64,000 bases of DNA from Lewinellaceae bacterium (GTDB taxonomy: Bacteria; Bacteroidota; Bacteroidia; Chitinophagales; Saprospiraceae). The stretch's first letter is position 1. Every line of letters starts with the position of its first letter. This document shows, in pieces, positions 42,629 through 51,982 of this stretch. A program made the translations under genes and the position numbers. Below the pieces are notes generated by a model. It was not told where the DNA came from, did not search any database, and saw only the letters and a list, made by a program, of their open reading frames with translations. The stretch lies in the NCBI GenBank assembly GCA_020636025.1, contig JACJYQ010000004.1, forward strand, positions 124,001 to 188,000. The letters run 5' to 3'.

Positions 42629-44773
42629 TTACCGAACACCCATTCCTCCGGGCCAGCCTTTATCAGGCGAAACAAAGCACAGCTTTCCATCCGGATCTTC
42701 TGCCATCAGGATCATGCCCTGTGACTCGGTGCCCATCATGACGCGTGGCGCCAGATTGGCTAGTACAACCACTTCTTTTCCTATGACCTCCTCAGGTTGG
42801 AAAAATTCGGCGATACCAGACAATATGGTGCGCTGTTCAAAACCCAGGTCGACCTTTAGTTTCAACAACTTCTTTGATTTTTCTACTTTTTCAGCCTCGA
42901 GAATGGTTCCGGTACGGATGTCCATCTTCATAAAGTCGTCAAACTGTATGGTTTCTTTCATTGGTTGATAATTGATCTGCTTGTCTCCGCTGTCTTGTTT
43001 GTTGGCAACATCAGTAGCTTGTAGTTTGGCAATTTGTTGGTCAATGACCTCATCAGGAATTCTGGAAAACAAATGGCTTGCTTCGCCAATTTCATGACCT
43101 GCTGCAAGTATTGGCTCATTTGCCGAAAGTGATTTCAGTAAATGATCTAATTCTCCCTGATCTTCTATAGCAGGCAACAACAGCATTTTCCTTAAACGTC
43201 CGGAGCTAAATGGCAAAAATGGATACAAGGCAATTGACAAGGTCGCTACCACCTGTAGTGCCATGTTCATTACTGCTTTGACCTGTTCCGGATCCGTTTT
43301 TATGGTTTTCCAGGGCTCATTAAACTGAAGAAGAGCATTGCCTGCACTGGAAATCTCCATGACATGCATCAGGGCTTCGCGCAGGTTGAAGCTTTCAATT
43401 TTTGCGGACATTTCCTCCAGTTTCTCCTTCATGGATTTAAGCTCATCTGCCTGAATCACAGGCTTTTCATTGGTCCATCCGCTTTTAAAGGTTTGTGCGG
43501 CATTAAATTCCGGCACTTTGCCCTCATAATACTTGTGTGTCAGTACCATCACCCGGTTTACAAAATTAGCCAGGTTGTTCACCAATTCATTGTTGTTGGT
43601 TTCCTGAAAGCCTTTCCAAGTAAACTCACTATCACTTTGCTCTGGCATTTTCCGGATCATGTTGTAACGCAACACATCTTCCTGCCCCTGAAACTCTTCG
43701 CAGTATTCGTGCACCCAAACAGCCCAGTTTTTAGACGTGGACAGCTTGCGCCCCTCCAGGTTCAGGAACTGATTAGCCGGAACATTTACAGGTAATACAT
43801 ACCCTCCATGTGCCTTTAGAATGGCCGGGAAGATGAGACAATGAAATACAATATTGTCTTTACCAATGAAATGAATGAGCGCGGTATCCTCATCTTTCCA
43901 GTATGGTTCCCAGTCCTTACCCTGGTCAATGGCCCATTGGCGTGTTGCAGAGATGTAGCCGATCGGCGCATCCAGCCACACGTATAATTTTTTTCCTTCT
44001 GAACCCGGAATTTCGGATGGTACATCAACCCCCCAATCAAGATCGCGCGTCATGGCCCTTGGCTGGAGGCCTTGATCGAGCCATGAATTACATTGACCGA
44101 CAACGTGATTTTTCCATTTGGCAGGATCGTGTAATTGTATTCCATTCAGTTTTCCGGTGTTGATCCACTCACGCAGCCAGGCTTCGTGTTGGTCAAGTCG
44201 CAGAAACCAATGCGTGGTAGGACGTTTAACAGGAACCGAACCACTGAGCATTGATTTTGGCTCCTTTAGATCAGTAGGGTTTAAAGTAGAGCCGCATTTT
44301 TCACATTGATCACCATAGGCATCGGGATTGGCACAAACCGGGCAAATACCGGTAATGTATCGATCGGCAAGAAATTGTCCGACTGATTCATCGTAGTATT
44401 GTTCGGTAGTTTCTTCTATAAACTCTTGACTATCATACAGTTTTCTGAAGAAATTTTGTGATGTTTCATGATGAATCGGCTCTGAAGTACGGTGGTATAT
44501 ATCAAAATTGATCCCGATCTTTTCAAACGTACTTTTGAGTATCTCGTGGTAACGATCCACTATGGCTCTGGGCGTTGTGTTTTCTTTTCTGGCTTTTACC
44601 GTAATGGCGGCGCCATGCTCGTCAGAGCCACATACAAATACGACATCTTTACCCATTAACCTCAGGTATCGAACATAAATATCCGCAGGTAAATAAGCCC
44701 CTGCCAAATGGCCAATGTGCAGCGGGCCATTTGCATAAGGTAATGCTGCGGTGACTAGGTATCTTTTTTTCAT
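42629..44773 (-). CDS. metG: Methionyl-tRNA synthetase with C-terminal tRNA-binding domain
   Basis: This 714-residue class I synthetase charges tRNA-Met. It has the HIGH signature in PYANGPLHIGHLAG, a zinc knuckle (CPVCANPDAYGDQCEKC) and a KMSKS-type loop reading GRKLSTSKN. The C-terminal ~110 residues (from IQFDDFMKMDIRTG) form the EMAP-II/Trbp111-like dimerisation and tRNA-binding domain. The upstream gap contains CAAAAGTA (44860-44867), the complement of a TAnnTTTG -7 element, and two small hairpins in an ~80-nt leader. Confidence 0.96.
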   Translation of the reverse strand: MKKRYLVTAALPYANGPLHIGHLAGAYLPADIYVRYLRLMGKDVVFVCGSDEHGAAITVKARKENTTPRAIVDRYHEILKSTFEKIGINFDIYHRTSEPIHHETSQNFFRKLYDSQEFIEETTEQYYDESVGQFLADRYITGICPVCANPDAYGDQCEKCGSTLNPTDLKEPKSMLSGSVPVKRPTTHWFLRLDQHEAWLREWINTGKLNGIQLHDPAKWKNHVVGQCNSWLDQGLQPRAMTRDLDWGVDVPSEIPGSEGKKLYVWLDAPIGYISATRQWAIDQGKDWEPYWKDEDTALIHFIGKDNIVFHCLIFPAILKAHGGYVLPVNVPANQFLNLEGRKLSTSKNWAVWVHEYCEEFQGQEDVLRYNMIRKMPEQSDSEFTWKGFQETNNNELVNNLANFVNRVMVLTHKYYEGKVPEFNAAQTFKSGWTNEKPVIQADELKSMKEKLEEMSAKIESFNLREALMHVMEISSAGNALLQFNEPWKTIKTDPEQVKAVMNMALQVVATLSIALYPFLPFSSGRLRKMLLLPAIEDQGELDHLLKSLSANEPILAAGHEIGEASHLFSRIPDEVIDQQIAKLQATDVANKQDSGDKQINYQPMKETIQFDDFMKMDIRTGTILEAEKVEKSKKLLKLKVDLGFEQRTILSGIAEFFQPEEVIGKEVVVLANLAPRVMMGTESQGMILMAEDPDGKLCFVSPDKGWPGGMGVR

Positions 44774-45003
44774 GCTAAAAATCCGGCTGTAGTGTCAAAC
44801 AGTCAAAAACATTCCGATAGAAGTGCATCGGTTGATAATGCACCTGGCATAACACGGCGCAAAAGTAATCGGTGCCTTAGAGAATCATACAGTGAATAAG
44901 CGATTTGTATGATTTGATTGTTGAAAAAGAAATATAATAAAGGTGCTTGTTCAGATGAGTGTATTGAAATTCAGTAGACATGATCGTCTATTCGAAGTAA
45001 ACT

Positions 45004-45603
45004 TCAATCTTTTTCCCAGGGCCAATAGTCCTTAATTTTCACCTGGTCAAAAGGTAGTTTCTTTTGTTCAAACCATCTGAGTGGCGCTTGTGTCTTATCG
45101 CCTGTCTGCGTATCACATTTGAAGAACAGGTAATACAGCTGTAGGCAATACCCTATCCTATCCAATAATCCTGACAAATTTCTGGAGCTTGAGTTTCTTC
45201 GCTCTGCCAGCCAGGTGTAGTAAGCATCGTCATGCGTTTCAATAATGTCTAAGACAAGCTTATCTGACGTGTAATCCTCCATAAAACGCCTGGCCAGCAA
45301 GCCATGATGCTTAGACCAGTCCCTGGGTCTTGATCTGTCTTCCAGATATTTAAAAGTATCATGTGCCAAGGCAATAAGTCTGAGCGCCTGCCTGTTTTCG
45401 GAGGAGAGGCCTGAGATCAAATTGATATTATCCAGCACCTCTCTTACATGTAAAGCTACTGTTCCTTCAGGGTGGCCAAATCTAGGCAGCCCCCAAAGGA
45501 GTCCTTTTTGAAAGGAAGTATCCATAAGCAAAGCCCTTTCCAGCCCGGTTTCAGGTTGCAGTAAAGATTCAAGTTTATTGGCCCCGATGGATGGACGGAT
45601 CAT
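45004..45603 (-). CDS. HD-domain phosphohydrolase-like protein
   Basis: The protein has an HD metal-binding layout: His in VALHVREVLDN, the His-Asp pair in ALAHDTFKYLE, His-His in WSKHHGLLARRF, and the HDD of IIETHDDAYYTW. Such proteins hydrolyse nucleotides or other phosphoesters. The substrate is unknown. The frame can start at a TTG (45681) or at the ATG at 45603, which I chose and which gives 199 residues with the whole domain. It is divergent from the HtrA gene. Confidence 0.7.
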   Translation of the reverse strand: MIRPSIGANKLESLLQPETGLERALLMDTSFQKGLLWGLPRFGHPEGTVALHVREVLDNINLISGLSSENRQALRLIALAHDTFKYLEDRSRPRDWSKHHGLLARRFMEDYTSDKLVLDIIETHDDAYYTWLAERRNSSSRNLSGLLDRIGYCLQLYYLFFKCDTQTGDKTQAPLRWFEQKKLPFDQVKIKDYWPWEKD

Positions 45604-45713
45604 ATATGCATTTTGTCGGTAAGCTAGGTTAGTTTGTCTTTGAATAAGAACAGATTGGAAGTCCTGAATGTTCCTTTTCAAAGTTTGTCGTTAGAGATAA
45701 ACGCAATCAGAGG

Positions 45714-45735
45714 GTTAACGTGGCGTTAAAGTATG
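45714..45735. promoter_or_regulatory. Two 11-bp direct repeats beginning GTTAA upstream of the HtrA gene
   Basis: GTTAACGTGGC (45714-45724) is followed at once by GTTAAAGTATG (45725-45735), so GTTAA recurs with 11-bp spacing. This is the geometry of OmpR/PhoB-family operators and shares the GTTAA core with the four-repeat array at 57186-57229. It lies about 95-115 nt before the htrA ATG. Another GTTAAATCA pair lies at 45787 and 45805 with 18-nt spacing. Confidence 0.4.
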
Positions 45736-45829
45736 GATTTTGATCAGCAAAAAACCAACTTTCTCGTTTTCGATTGCATCATAACTGTTAAATCAATACA
45801 TCTCGTTAAATCATTAAGCTATACGTATT

Positions 45830-46981
45830 ATGCAAAAAATTTGGTCTAGTTTACTTGCCGGAGCCATAGGTGGACTTATTACGTTTGCTGCTATAAAATA
45901 TACTACCCCCCAGCAGTCTACCATCATTCCAGCTACCCCAACACTTGCTCGCCAGGTTAGTTATGGCAATACTCCGGTTCCATTTGATTTCACCAAAGCT
46001 GCTGAGCGTTCTATGGACGCTGTTGTTCACATCAAGGCATCTGAGAGTAGAGAAGCGGCGGCACAACGTCGCAGGAACCAGAGATCTACAGATCCATTTG
46101 AATATTTCTTTGGACAGAGTTTTGGGTATCAGCAGCAACCTAGATCCGGAACCGGCTCTGGCGTAATTTATACTGCTGATGGTTATATCCTTACCAATAA
46201 CCACGTGGTAGAGTTTGCCGATGAGTTTGAAGTTACCCTGCACGATAACCGTGAGTTTAAGGCTCGCCTGGTGGGCAGAGATGCCGATACAGATATGGCT
46301 GTCATAAAAATCGAAGCAAATGACCTTCCTGCCATCGACCTTGGCAATTCTGATGATGTGAAAGTTGGCGAATGGGCCCTCGCTGTGGGCAATCCATTTG
46401 ATCTAACCTCAACGGTAACCGCCGGCATCATCAGCGCAAAAGGGAGAGACATTGACATCATAAAGGGTGGGAAAGCGATTGAATCATTTATTCAAACAGA
46501 TGCTGCTGTTAATCCTGGCAATTCAGGTGGAGCGCTTGTTGATGTAAATGGCCGGTTGATTGGTATAAATTCTGCCATTGCAACTCCGACAGGTGTATTT
46601 GCCGGTTATTCATTTGCCATTCCTGTAAACCTTGTTAAAAGGATTGCCGATGATTTGATCAAGTACGGTGAATTCAAAAGAGCCTATTTGGGAGTAAATG
46701 TTGCCACTATGGACCAGAATGTAGCACAACAACTGGAGCTTGAAAACAGACAAGGAGCTGTCATCATTGATCTCGATCCAGATGGTTCAGCGGCTCGTTC
46801 GGGTATCAAGGAATTAGACGTTGTTACCAAAGCAAATGGCAAAAATGTGACATCCACGGCAGAACTTTTAGAGCAGATCGGACGTTCAAAAGTAGGCGAA
46901 ACACTCACCTTAACAGTATTCCGAAATAATAAATCGATGGAAATACCCGTTCGATTGCGGAGTAAAGTGACAAACAATTAA
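45830..46981 (+). CDS. Periplasmic serine protease, DegP/HtrA family
   Basis: This 383-residue protein has an N-terminal membrane anchor or signal (~8-22), a trypsin-like domain with triad His125 (TNNHVV), Asp155 (DTDMAVIKI) and Ser232 (NPGNSGGAL), and one PDZ domain (from ~280). DegP has two PDZ domains, so this is closer to DegS/DegQ-like one-PDZ forms in length. It degrades or refolds damaged envelope proteins. Direct GTTAA repeats upstream suggest two-component control. A strong terminator follows. Confidence 0.93.
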   Translation: MQKIWSSLLAGAIGGLITFAAIKYTTPQQSTIIPATPTLARQVSYGNTPVPFDFTKAAERSMDAVVHIKASESREAAAQRRRNQRSTDPFEYFFGQSFGYQQQPRSGTGSGVIYTADGYILTNNHVVEFADEFEVTLHDNREFKARLVGRDADTDMAVIKIEANDLPAIDLGNSDDVKVGEWALAVGNPFDLTSTVTAGIISAKGRDIDIIKGGKAIESFIQTDAAVNPGNSGGALVDVNGRLIGINSAIATPTGVFAGYSFAIPVNLVKRIADDLIKYGEFKRAYLGVNVATMDQNVAQQLELENRQGAVIIDLDPDGSAARSGIKELDVVTKANGKNVTSTAELLEQIGRSKVGETLTLTVFRNNKSMEIPVRLRSKVTNN

Positions 46982-47068
46982 GTCGGGATACAATTCCTGA
47001 GAATAAGTAATACCCTAACCCTGAAAGACACTTAAATTAAAAGTTGGTTTTTCGTTTTGTTTTGATGT

Positions 47069-47103
47069 GTCAGCTCTGCGCAATGCAGGGCTGACTTTTT
47101 TTT
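47069..47103 (+). terminator. Intrinsic terminator after the HtrA gene
   Basis: Arms GTCAGCTCTGC (47069-47079) and GCAGGGCTGAC (47085-47095) pair over 11 bp (one G-T) around a 5-nt loop. They are followed by eight T residues that run into the stop codon of the convergent gene. Confidence 0.88.
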
Positions 47104-48769
47104 AATTTCTCTGTGGATTCCTGCGATCATACTCCTGCAAATCTGCATTCCCTTTTTCAGTTTCCCCCATATTTAGCAAGGTGTTTCCTCTAGCGCGATA
47201 AGCCCTGTAAAAATCAGGGTCAATCTCCAGGCAACGGTTAAAATCTGCCAGAGCAGCAGAGTCGTTTCCGAGGTTTACGTAGGAAAGACCGCGGTTGTAA
47301 ATTTCAGGTGCCGCATCTGGGAAGTGTTCGATGTATTTTGACAAATCTACTATCGACTGTTCATACTGCTTTCTAACTCCCATAATATTGCCCCGGTATT
47401 TGTAAGCATCATATAGAAGTGGATTTATGGACAGTGCCTTGTTAAAATCTTCAAGAGCGGGATCACCTTTCCCATCATCAGCCAAAATCGTTCCCCGCCA
47501 TAAATAGGCCTTACCAAAGTTGTCGCCCGTGGTTTCCAAAGCGCTATCAATCAACGTGATGGTATTTTTCCAATCCTGCAATCTTGAACCGGCGCTGAAA
47601 AGCCACAATGCTCCGAGTCCCACAAGGGCAGCCCAAAATCCAGTTACCCAGGATTCCTTGTATTGTTTAATATAGCCTGGAAGAGCGGTTAAGAAGGCAA
47701 ATACCCCAAGACACGCGAGGTAATTGTATCGATCTGATCTCAATTCAAATGTACCGAAAGTAGACCATGGTAAAGCCAGTACAATATTTGACAGGTAGAA
47801 TAATATTCCTATCCAGAGCAGCGGCCAGGCACTTCTAAAACGCCAGGCAAGAATGAGTATACCTGATAAAACAAAAGGCGCGGCATAATATGACCAGTCC
47901 CATGAGCCATCAACCTTCTCGAACGGGTACCAGATACTTAACCCGGTGGGCATGATGAGTTTTTTCCAATAAAAGAGCACAGTATGACAAGCCATCAGCA
48001 CGCGATCGAGCATGCTGAAATCTGCAGGCTGATCCAATTGTCCCGCGTGTTGTCTGGTTACAAGCGTCAGCAAACCGAAGGCCAGCGAGAGCGCCAGAAA
48101 AGGAACCTTATCAACCAGCATCTGTTTTGTCCTGTCTCGTTTTACCCATAAGTCAATAACCAGAAGTGTTAGGGGCAGTGTGACTGCAGCAGATTTTGAC
48201 AGGCATGCAAGCAGGAAAAAAAGTAAGGCCATTATATAATTCCGGCCGTATTTACCCTCTGAGACATAATCAAGATAAAATGTCATGGATAACAGACAGA
48301 ACGCCGAGAACAGAGGTGTACTAAATCCAGCGATCCAGGCTACTGATTCCACTTGAAGAGGATGGACCGCAAAGAAAAAAGCGACAAAACCGGATATGAT
48401 AACTGACGAGCCAAGTTTTCTGAACAAATGAAATACCAACCAGACATTCACCGCATGAACCAGTGCGCTAAACAAATGATACCAAAAACTACCATCTTCC
48501 CCAAGCATATACGCCATGGCATATCCCATCCATGTAATTGGCGCAAACATGCCCAGGTTATAACCTTGAAAAAGATCGAGATCCGTAACCGCTGGATTAT
48601 TAACTGTCGCCGCATGGTCATCCATCGATAACATCTCATTTCTGAAGCCCATGGAGAACAACAAGAAGGATAGGCCTGCCAGAATCAATGGCAACCATTT
48701 TTCCAGATTTTGGGAATTATCAGATGTGGCAGGACTTGTCCTGGTGGATTTATTTCTTTTTTTCGACAT
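47102..48769 (-). CDS. Multi-pass membrane protein with C-terminal TPR repeats, paralogue of the 1.9-3.8 kb gene
   Basis: The 555-residue protein starts MSKKRNKSTRTS like its paralogue (MSKKNKKKPQS), followed by about ten helices (~30-400) and about four TPR units (from ~405). Shared stretches such as FFAVHPLQVESVAWIAG versus FFAIHPMLTEAISWVSA and LSKSAA show common descent. The Asp pair after helix one reads MDDHAATVNNPA. A Tmtc-like glycosyltransferase role is inferred from architecture. The ATG at 48769 matches the paralogue; another at 48805 is possible. Confidence 0.7.
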   Translation of the reverse strand: MSKKRNKSTRTSPATSDNSQNLEKWLPLILAGLSFLLFSMGFRNEMLSMDDHAATVNNPAVTDLDLFQGYNLGMFAPITWMGYAMAYMLGEDGSFWYHLFSALVHAVNVWLVFHLFRKLGSSVIISGFVAFFFAVHPLQVESVAWIAGFSTPLFSAFCLLSMTFYLDYVSEGKYGRNYIMALLFFLLACLSKSAAVTLPLTLLVIDLWVKRDRTKQMLVDKVPFLALSLAFGLLTLVTRQHAGQLDQPADFSMLDRVLMACHTVLFYWKKLIMPTGLSIWYPFEKVDGSWDWSYYAAPFVLSGILILAWRFRSAWPLLWIGILFYLSNIVLALPWSTFGTFELRSDRYNYLACLGVFAFLTALPGYIKQYKESWVTGFWAALVGLGALWLFSAGSRLQDWKNTITLIDSALETTGDNFGKAYLWRGTILADDGKGDPALEDFNKALSINPLLYDAYKYRGNIMGVRKQYEQSIVDLSKYIEHFPDAAPEIYNRGLSYVNLGNDSAALADFNRCLEIDPDFYRAYRARGNTLLNMGETEKGNADLQEYDRRNPQRN

Positions 48770-48948
48770 GATTATCGCTTGAGAATTCTGTGGCGAAAGT
48801 AACATGACAAACAGAAATCTAAAGCATTGGAAATAATATTACATAGCCTGCCAAGTATCCAATAAAGCCTGGAAGCGGTTTTTCATGGCAGCGAATTCAT
48901 TGAACACCGTATCTTTCCGACCAAATTCTTCACGAAATATTGACATCA

Positions 48949-49539
48949 ATGAACAAGTTTTTACCTGCCCTGACTATTTTTCTTTTGTGTTTATCCGGTC
49001 TTAAAGCACAGGACAACACGCGTTTATTTCTGGACGTACCCTCCATTTATATTACTTCTCCGAATGTAGAAAACATTGGTCACCAACTCGGACTCGGTGG
49101 CGGTTTTGCCATGAACGTAGGTACGCATTGGAGTGTAGCCAGACTTGGCATAGGAGCCCATGTCACAGCTGATCCGCAAAGCGACGACTTTGAAAGTTCA
49201 ATTTTAACTACCCCTTACGCATTGTTTGAAGCTGGAGCCGGCAAATATCGCTCAAATGGAGACCGTTGTGCTCAAACAAAACGAGCTGCATTTACGGCTC
49301 TGGGCAAAGCAGGAATTCTATACAATTTTGATACCCGCAAGGTGAAGCCTGCTGAAGATGACGCCAATTTTGGTATTGACTACACCGTTGGTGTGGAGTT
49401 GGGTTATTTCTACATCAGGGATGTTTTCAAAAACATGGAAGTTGTATTGGATTCACGTTACCACATCAACGCCAAGGTGGTTTCCGTTAATTTTGGCTTT
49501 AAATTATTCCTGAATCTGAAAGCCGACAGACCTTATTAA
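48949..49539 (+). CDS. Predicted outer-membrane beta-barrel protein
   Basis: The signal peptide (MNKFLPALTIFLLCLSGLKAQ) is followed by a 175-residue mature protein of alternating strands rich in Gly and aromatic residues (HQLGLGGGFAMNVGTHWSVA, VGVELGYFYIRDVFKNMEV, VVSVNFGFKLFLNL). The pattern suits a small eight-stranded barrel. The ligand is unknown. The ATG at 48949 was chosen over an upstream TTG. It is divergent from the TPR paralogue and ends at a word-type inverted repeat. Confidence 0.6.
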   Translation: MNKFLPALTIFLLCLSGLKAQDNTRLFLDVPSIYITSPNVENIGHQLGLGGGFAMNVGTHWSVARLGIGAHVTADPQSDDFESSILTTPYALFEAGAGKYRSNGDRCAQTKRAAFTALGKAGILYNFDTRKVKPAEDDANFGIDYTVGVELGYFYIRDVFKNMEVVLDSRYHINAKVVSVNFGFKLFLNLKADRPY

Positions 49540-49641
49540 TTATTGCAGACTGCAGATTGCAAATTGCAGAGTGAATAGGTCCAATTTATAAATATCCAAT
49601 TGACGTCACTTCTTCAATTTGCAATCTGCAGTCTGTAATAA
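49540..49641. repeat. Inverted repeat of TGCAGATTGCAAATTG words at a convergent junction
   Basis: Arms of 27 bp (49540-49566 and 49615-49641) match with one mismatch. They are built of the words GCAGACT, GCAGATT and GCAAATT. The left arm begins immediately after the stop of the barrel gene and the right arm ends one base before the stop of the MFS gene. It is a probable bidirectional terminator of the same design as at 5.9, 17.6 and 62.1 kb. Confidence 0.82.
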
Positions 49642-50907
49642 TCACTCCCCCTTCCCTACAATGCCCAAGCCAAATTTGGGATGGTTCATGGTTCGAGCTC
49701 TCATGCTTTTCTCAAGATACCAGAATCCAATTAAAGACACCATTGCCTGAATGGCCAATAATATCCACAGCGTGTTATACCCAAAATTGGCAATCACCTG
49801 CGTACCATAAAGTGGCGCAAGCGTATTGGCAAGTGCCCAAGCAATCCCGTAAATGGCCATATACTGTCCTTGTGATGCTCCGCTAGACCTTTGGTAAATA
49901 AAATTCGTGCTAAAGGGCATGGCAAACATTTCACCAAGAGAAATGGCCAAAATGAATAGCGAGCCTGCCAGTTGGAAACTGAATGGCATCAGGAAAAACA
50001 AATAAGACAGACCGTAAAGTATCACACCGATCCGCACGTAGTATAACTGCGATCTTTTGCCTTCCAGTTGAAATACTAAAGGCATTTCAATCAAAAAAAC
50101 CAGGACTCCATTCATTGCGCTCATAAATCCCACCCAGGTTTCACTCCAGCCAAATGCCTGTTTCCAAAATATCGGGATGGTCCAGGCGAGTTGCATAAAT
50201 ACAATCACATTCAAGAAGGTTAGAAAAGCAAACCACAAAAAATGCTTGTCCTTGTAAGGTGAGTTATTGGTGCTTTCAGGTTGCAAGGAAGCGCTCAATT
50301 CATCAGTCTCAGCTACGGGTGGTTTCTTTGGCAAGAGATAAATCAGCAAGATGGCTGCTGAAATACAAGTTAGTCCATCTACCCAAAACAAGTATGACCA
50401 GCCAAATGCTACCATCAAGCCCCCAAATGCAGGAGCAACCGCCCAACCCAGGTTAACTGCCATTCTGTAAAGCGAAATGGATCTGGTCCGAGTACCGGGT
50501 GTGCAATATCTGGCAATGGCTACTGAGTTGGCAGGGCGAAATATTTCTGAGGAAAAAGCCATAAAAAACACCGCAACGCACATCATGGCGAATTGCGATA
50601 CATAATACATGGAAATGAGAATCACTCCATTTGACATGAGGCTCCACAACTGAACCGGAAAGCTGCCATATTTATCTGTTAATTTACCCCCGACATAGGA
50701 TCCGATAAAACTTCCCAGGCCAAAAAACACCATAATATACCCTACTTCTGGCAGCGTAAAATGTAACTTTTGGTTGAGATACAGGGTGATAAATGCGATG
50801 ACCATCCCGCCGCAACGGTTCACCAGGCTTATGAAGGATAAGAACCAAATTTCTTTGGGAATGCCGCGGTACGCATTTTTCCAATGGGTAAAGAAACTTT
50901 GCATCAT
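49642..50907 (-). CDS. MFS transporter
   Basis: The 421-residue protein has twelve predicted helices and the loop 2-3 motif GGKLTDKYGSFPVQ typical of the major facilitator superfamily. The family group resembles drug/H+ antiporters of the DHA1 type, but no substrate residue is recognised. It is 101 nt downstream of the class I isoprenoid synthase gene in the same orientation, so export of that enzyme's product is a reasonable hypothesis. The start is ATGATG; either Met is possible. Confidence 0.82.
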   Translation of the reverse strand: MMQSFFTHWKNAYRGIPKEIWFLSFISLVNRCGGMVIAFITLYLNQKLHFTLPEVGYIMVFFGLGSFIGSYVGGKLTDKYGSFPVQLWSLMSNGVILISMYYVSQFAMMCVAVFFMAFSSEIFRPANSVAIARYCTPGTRTRSISLYRMAVNLGWAVAPAFGGLMVAFGWSYLFWVDGLTCISAAILLIYLLPKKPPVAETDELSASLQPESTNNSPYKDKHFLWFAFLTFLNVIVFMQLAWTIPIFWKQAFGWSETWVGFMSAMNGVLVFLIEMPLVFQLEGKRSQLYYVRIGVILYGLSYLFFLMPFSFQLAGSLFILAISLGEMFAMPFSTNFIYQRSSGASQGQYMAIYGIAWALANTLAPLYGTQVIANFGYNTLWILLAIQAMVSLIGFWYLEKSMRARTMNHPKFGLGIVGKGE

Positions 50908-51008
50908 AGGGCCAGAGTATTTAAAATAAAAAACCGTTGGGCTATAAAGAAAGTTTCAATGACCAAAGAAAATTTTGCGGATTTGCTCAATTCATCAGGA
51001 GAGCAGCA

Positions 51009-51980
51009 TTAATGTTTAAAAAGTAAATACCTGAAAGCTAATAATTGATTTCTGATCAATCCCATATCAACTACCATGGTTGACCTGTCAGCCATTGGAA
51101 ATTCACCGGAACTTGTTTCAATTTGCTTGTACCTGTGTAAGCAAACTCTGGTAACCGATGCTAATAGATTTACGTACTCTTTTACCAGATTGTTCGTGTG
51201 TTTTGAATACTTACACCTAATTAAGGCACCATCAACTGCCTGAACCTGTTTACTAAACAAGGTTGTTAAAATTGAAAGCTGATGATTTTTCAAGTAACTG
51301 GTAGCAAGGGTTTCGGTGCCTGAATGATGATCAAACCAAACGTCGAAAATATCATCCGACAATTGGATCAGGAATCCAAAAGCCTCGAGAAACTTAAGCT
51401 CGGCATGTTCTGGCTCCGGAATTAAGATAGATCTGAACAAGAGCACCGCAGCGCTACCCTTTTGAGCCGTAATCGTAGAAATGGCTTGCAGATCTTCCTC
51501 ATTAGCCGAAGTGTAAACTTGCAACTCAACCTTGTACAATTGTTGCAAATACTCATCAAACAAAGCTTTGTTTGTTTCAGGCAGAAATTGATATACCTTT
51601 TGAAGAATTATCTGAGCTACCTGTCCCCTGTCCATCGAATTCCCAAATGAATCGGGATTGTCTGGCAGTTGATCCATTTGCAAAAGTCTTCCACGATGAA
51701 TTTCCAGCAGATCATCAAAAAAGGAAGCAAGTGCGGCCAGATACATTCCGGCGAGAATCTCATGTTGAGTCCTTTTTCTGCTCAACAGAGCTTCAAAAAT
51801 ATGATTCAGGTAGCTTACTCCAAACACATAATGTCTGAAGCGACGAAATTCAGTTGAACTAAAAATGCCATTTCTACCGGGTTTCAACTCGTTAAATCCA
51901 TTGCGGAGTTGCCAACCCGCTTCCACAAATCCAATTGCCAACTGAATCAAAGCCCGAAAGGCATAAAACCACCGAATCAT
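51009..51980 (-). CDS. Class I isoprenoid synthase-like protein
   Basis: This 323-residue, mostly helical protein has both metal-binding motifs of trans-prenyl synthases: FFDDLLE (Asp89, Asp90, Glu93) and QLSDDIFD (Asp209, Asp210, Asp213), about 120 residues apart, with Lys174 of AQKGSAAV between them. Otherwise it is unlike FPP/GGPP synthases: the first motif is DDxxE and the usual GxxxR(R)P region after it is missing, with basic RGR instead. It may be a terpene cyclase, a head-to-head synthase or a chain-elongating enzyme. It lies two nucleotides after an acyltransferase gene (ATG at 51980; a TTG at 51986 would overlap). Confidence 0.65.
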   Translation of the reverse strand: MIRWFYAFRALIQLAIGFVEAGWQLRNGFNELKPGRNGIFSSTEFRRFRHYVFGVSYLNHIFEALLSRKRTQHEILAGMYLAALASFFDDLLEIHRGRLLQMDQLPDNPDSFGNSMDRGQVAQIILQKVYQFLPETNKALFDEYLQQLYKVELQVYTSANEEDLQAISTITAQKGSAAVLLFRSILIPEPEHAELKFLEAFGFLIQLSDDIFDVWFDHHSGTETLATSYLKNHQLSILTTLFSKQVQAVDGALIRCKYSKHTNNLVKEYVNLLASVTRVCLHRYKQIETSSGEFPMADRSTMVVDMGLIRNQLLAFRYLLFKH

Positions 51981-51982
51981 AT

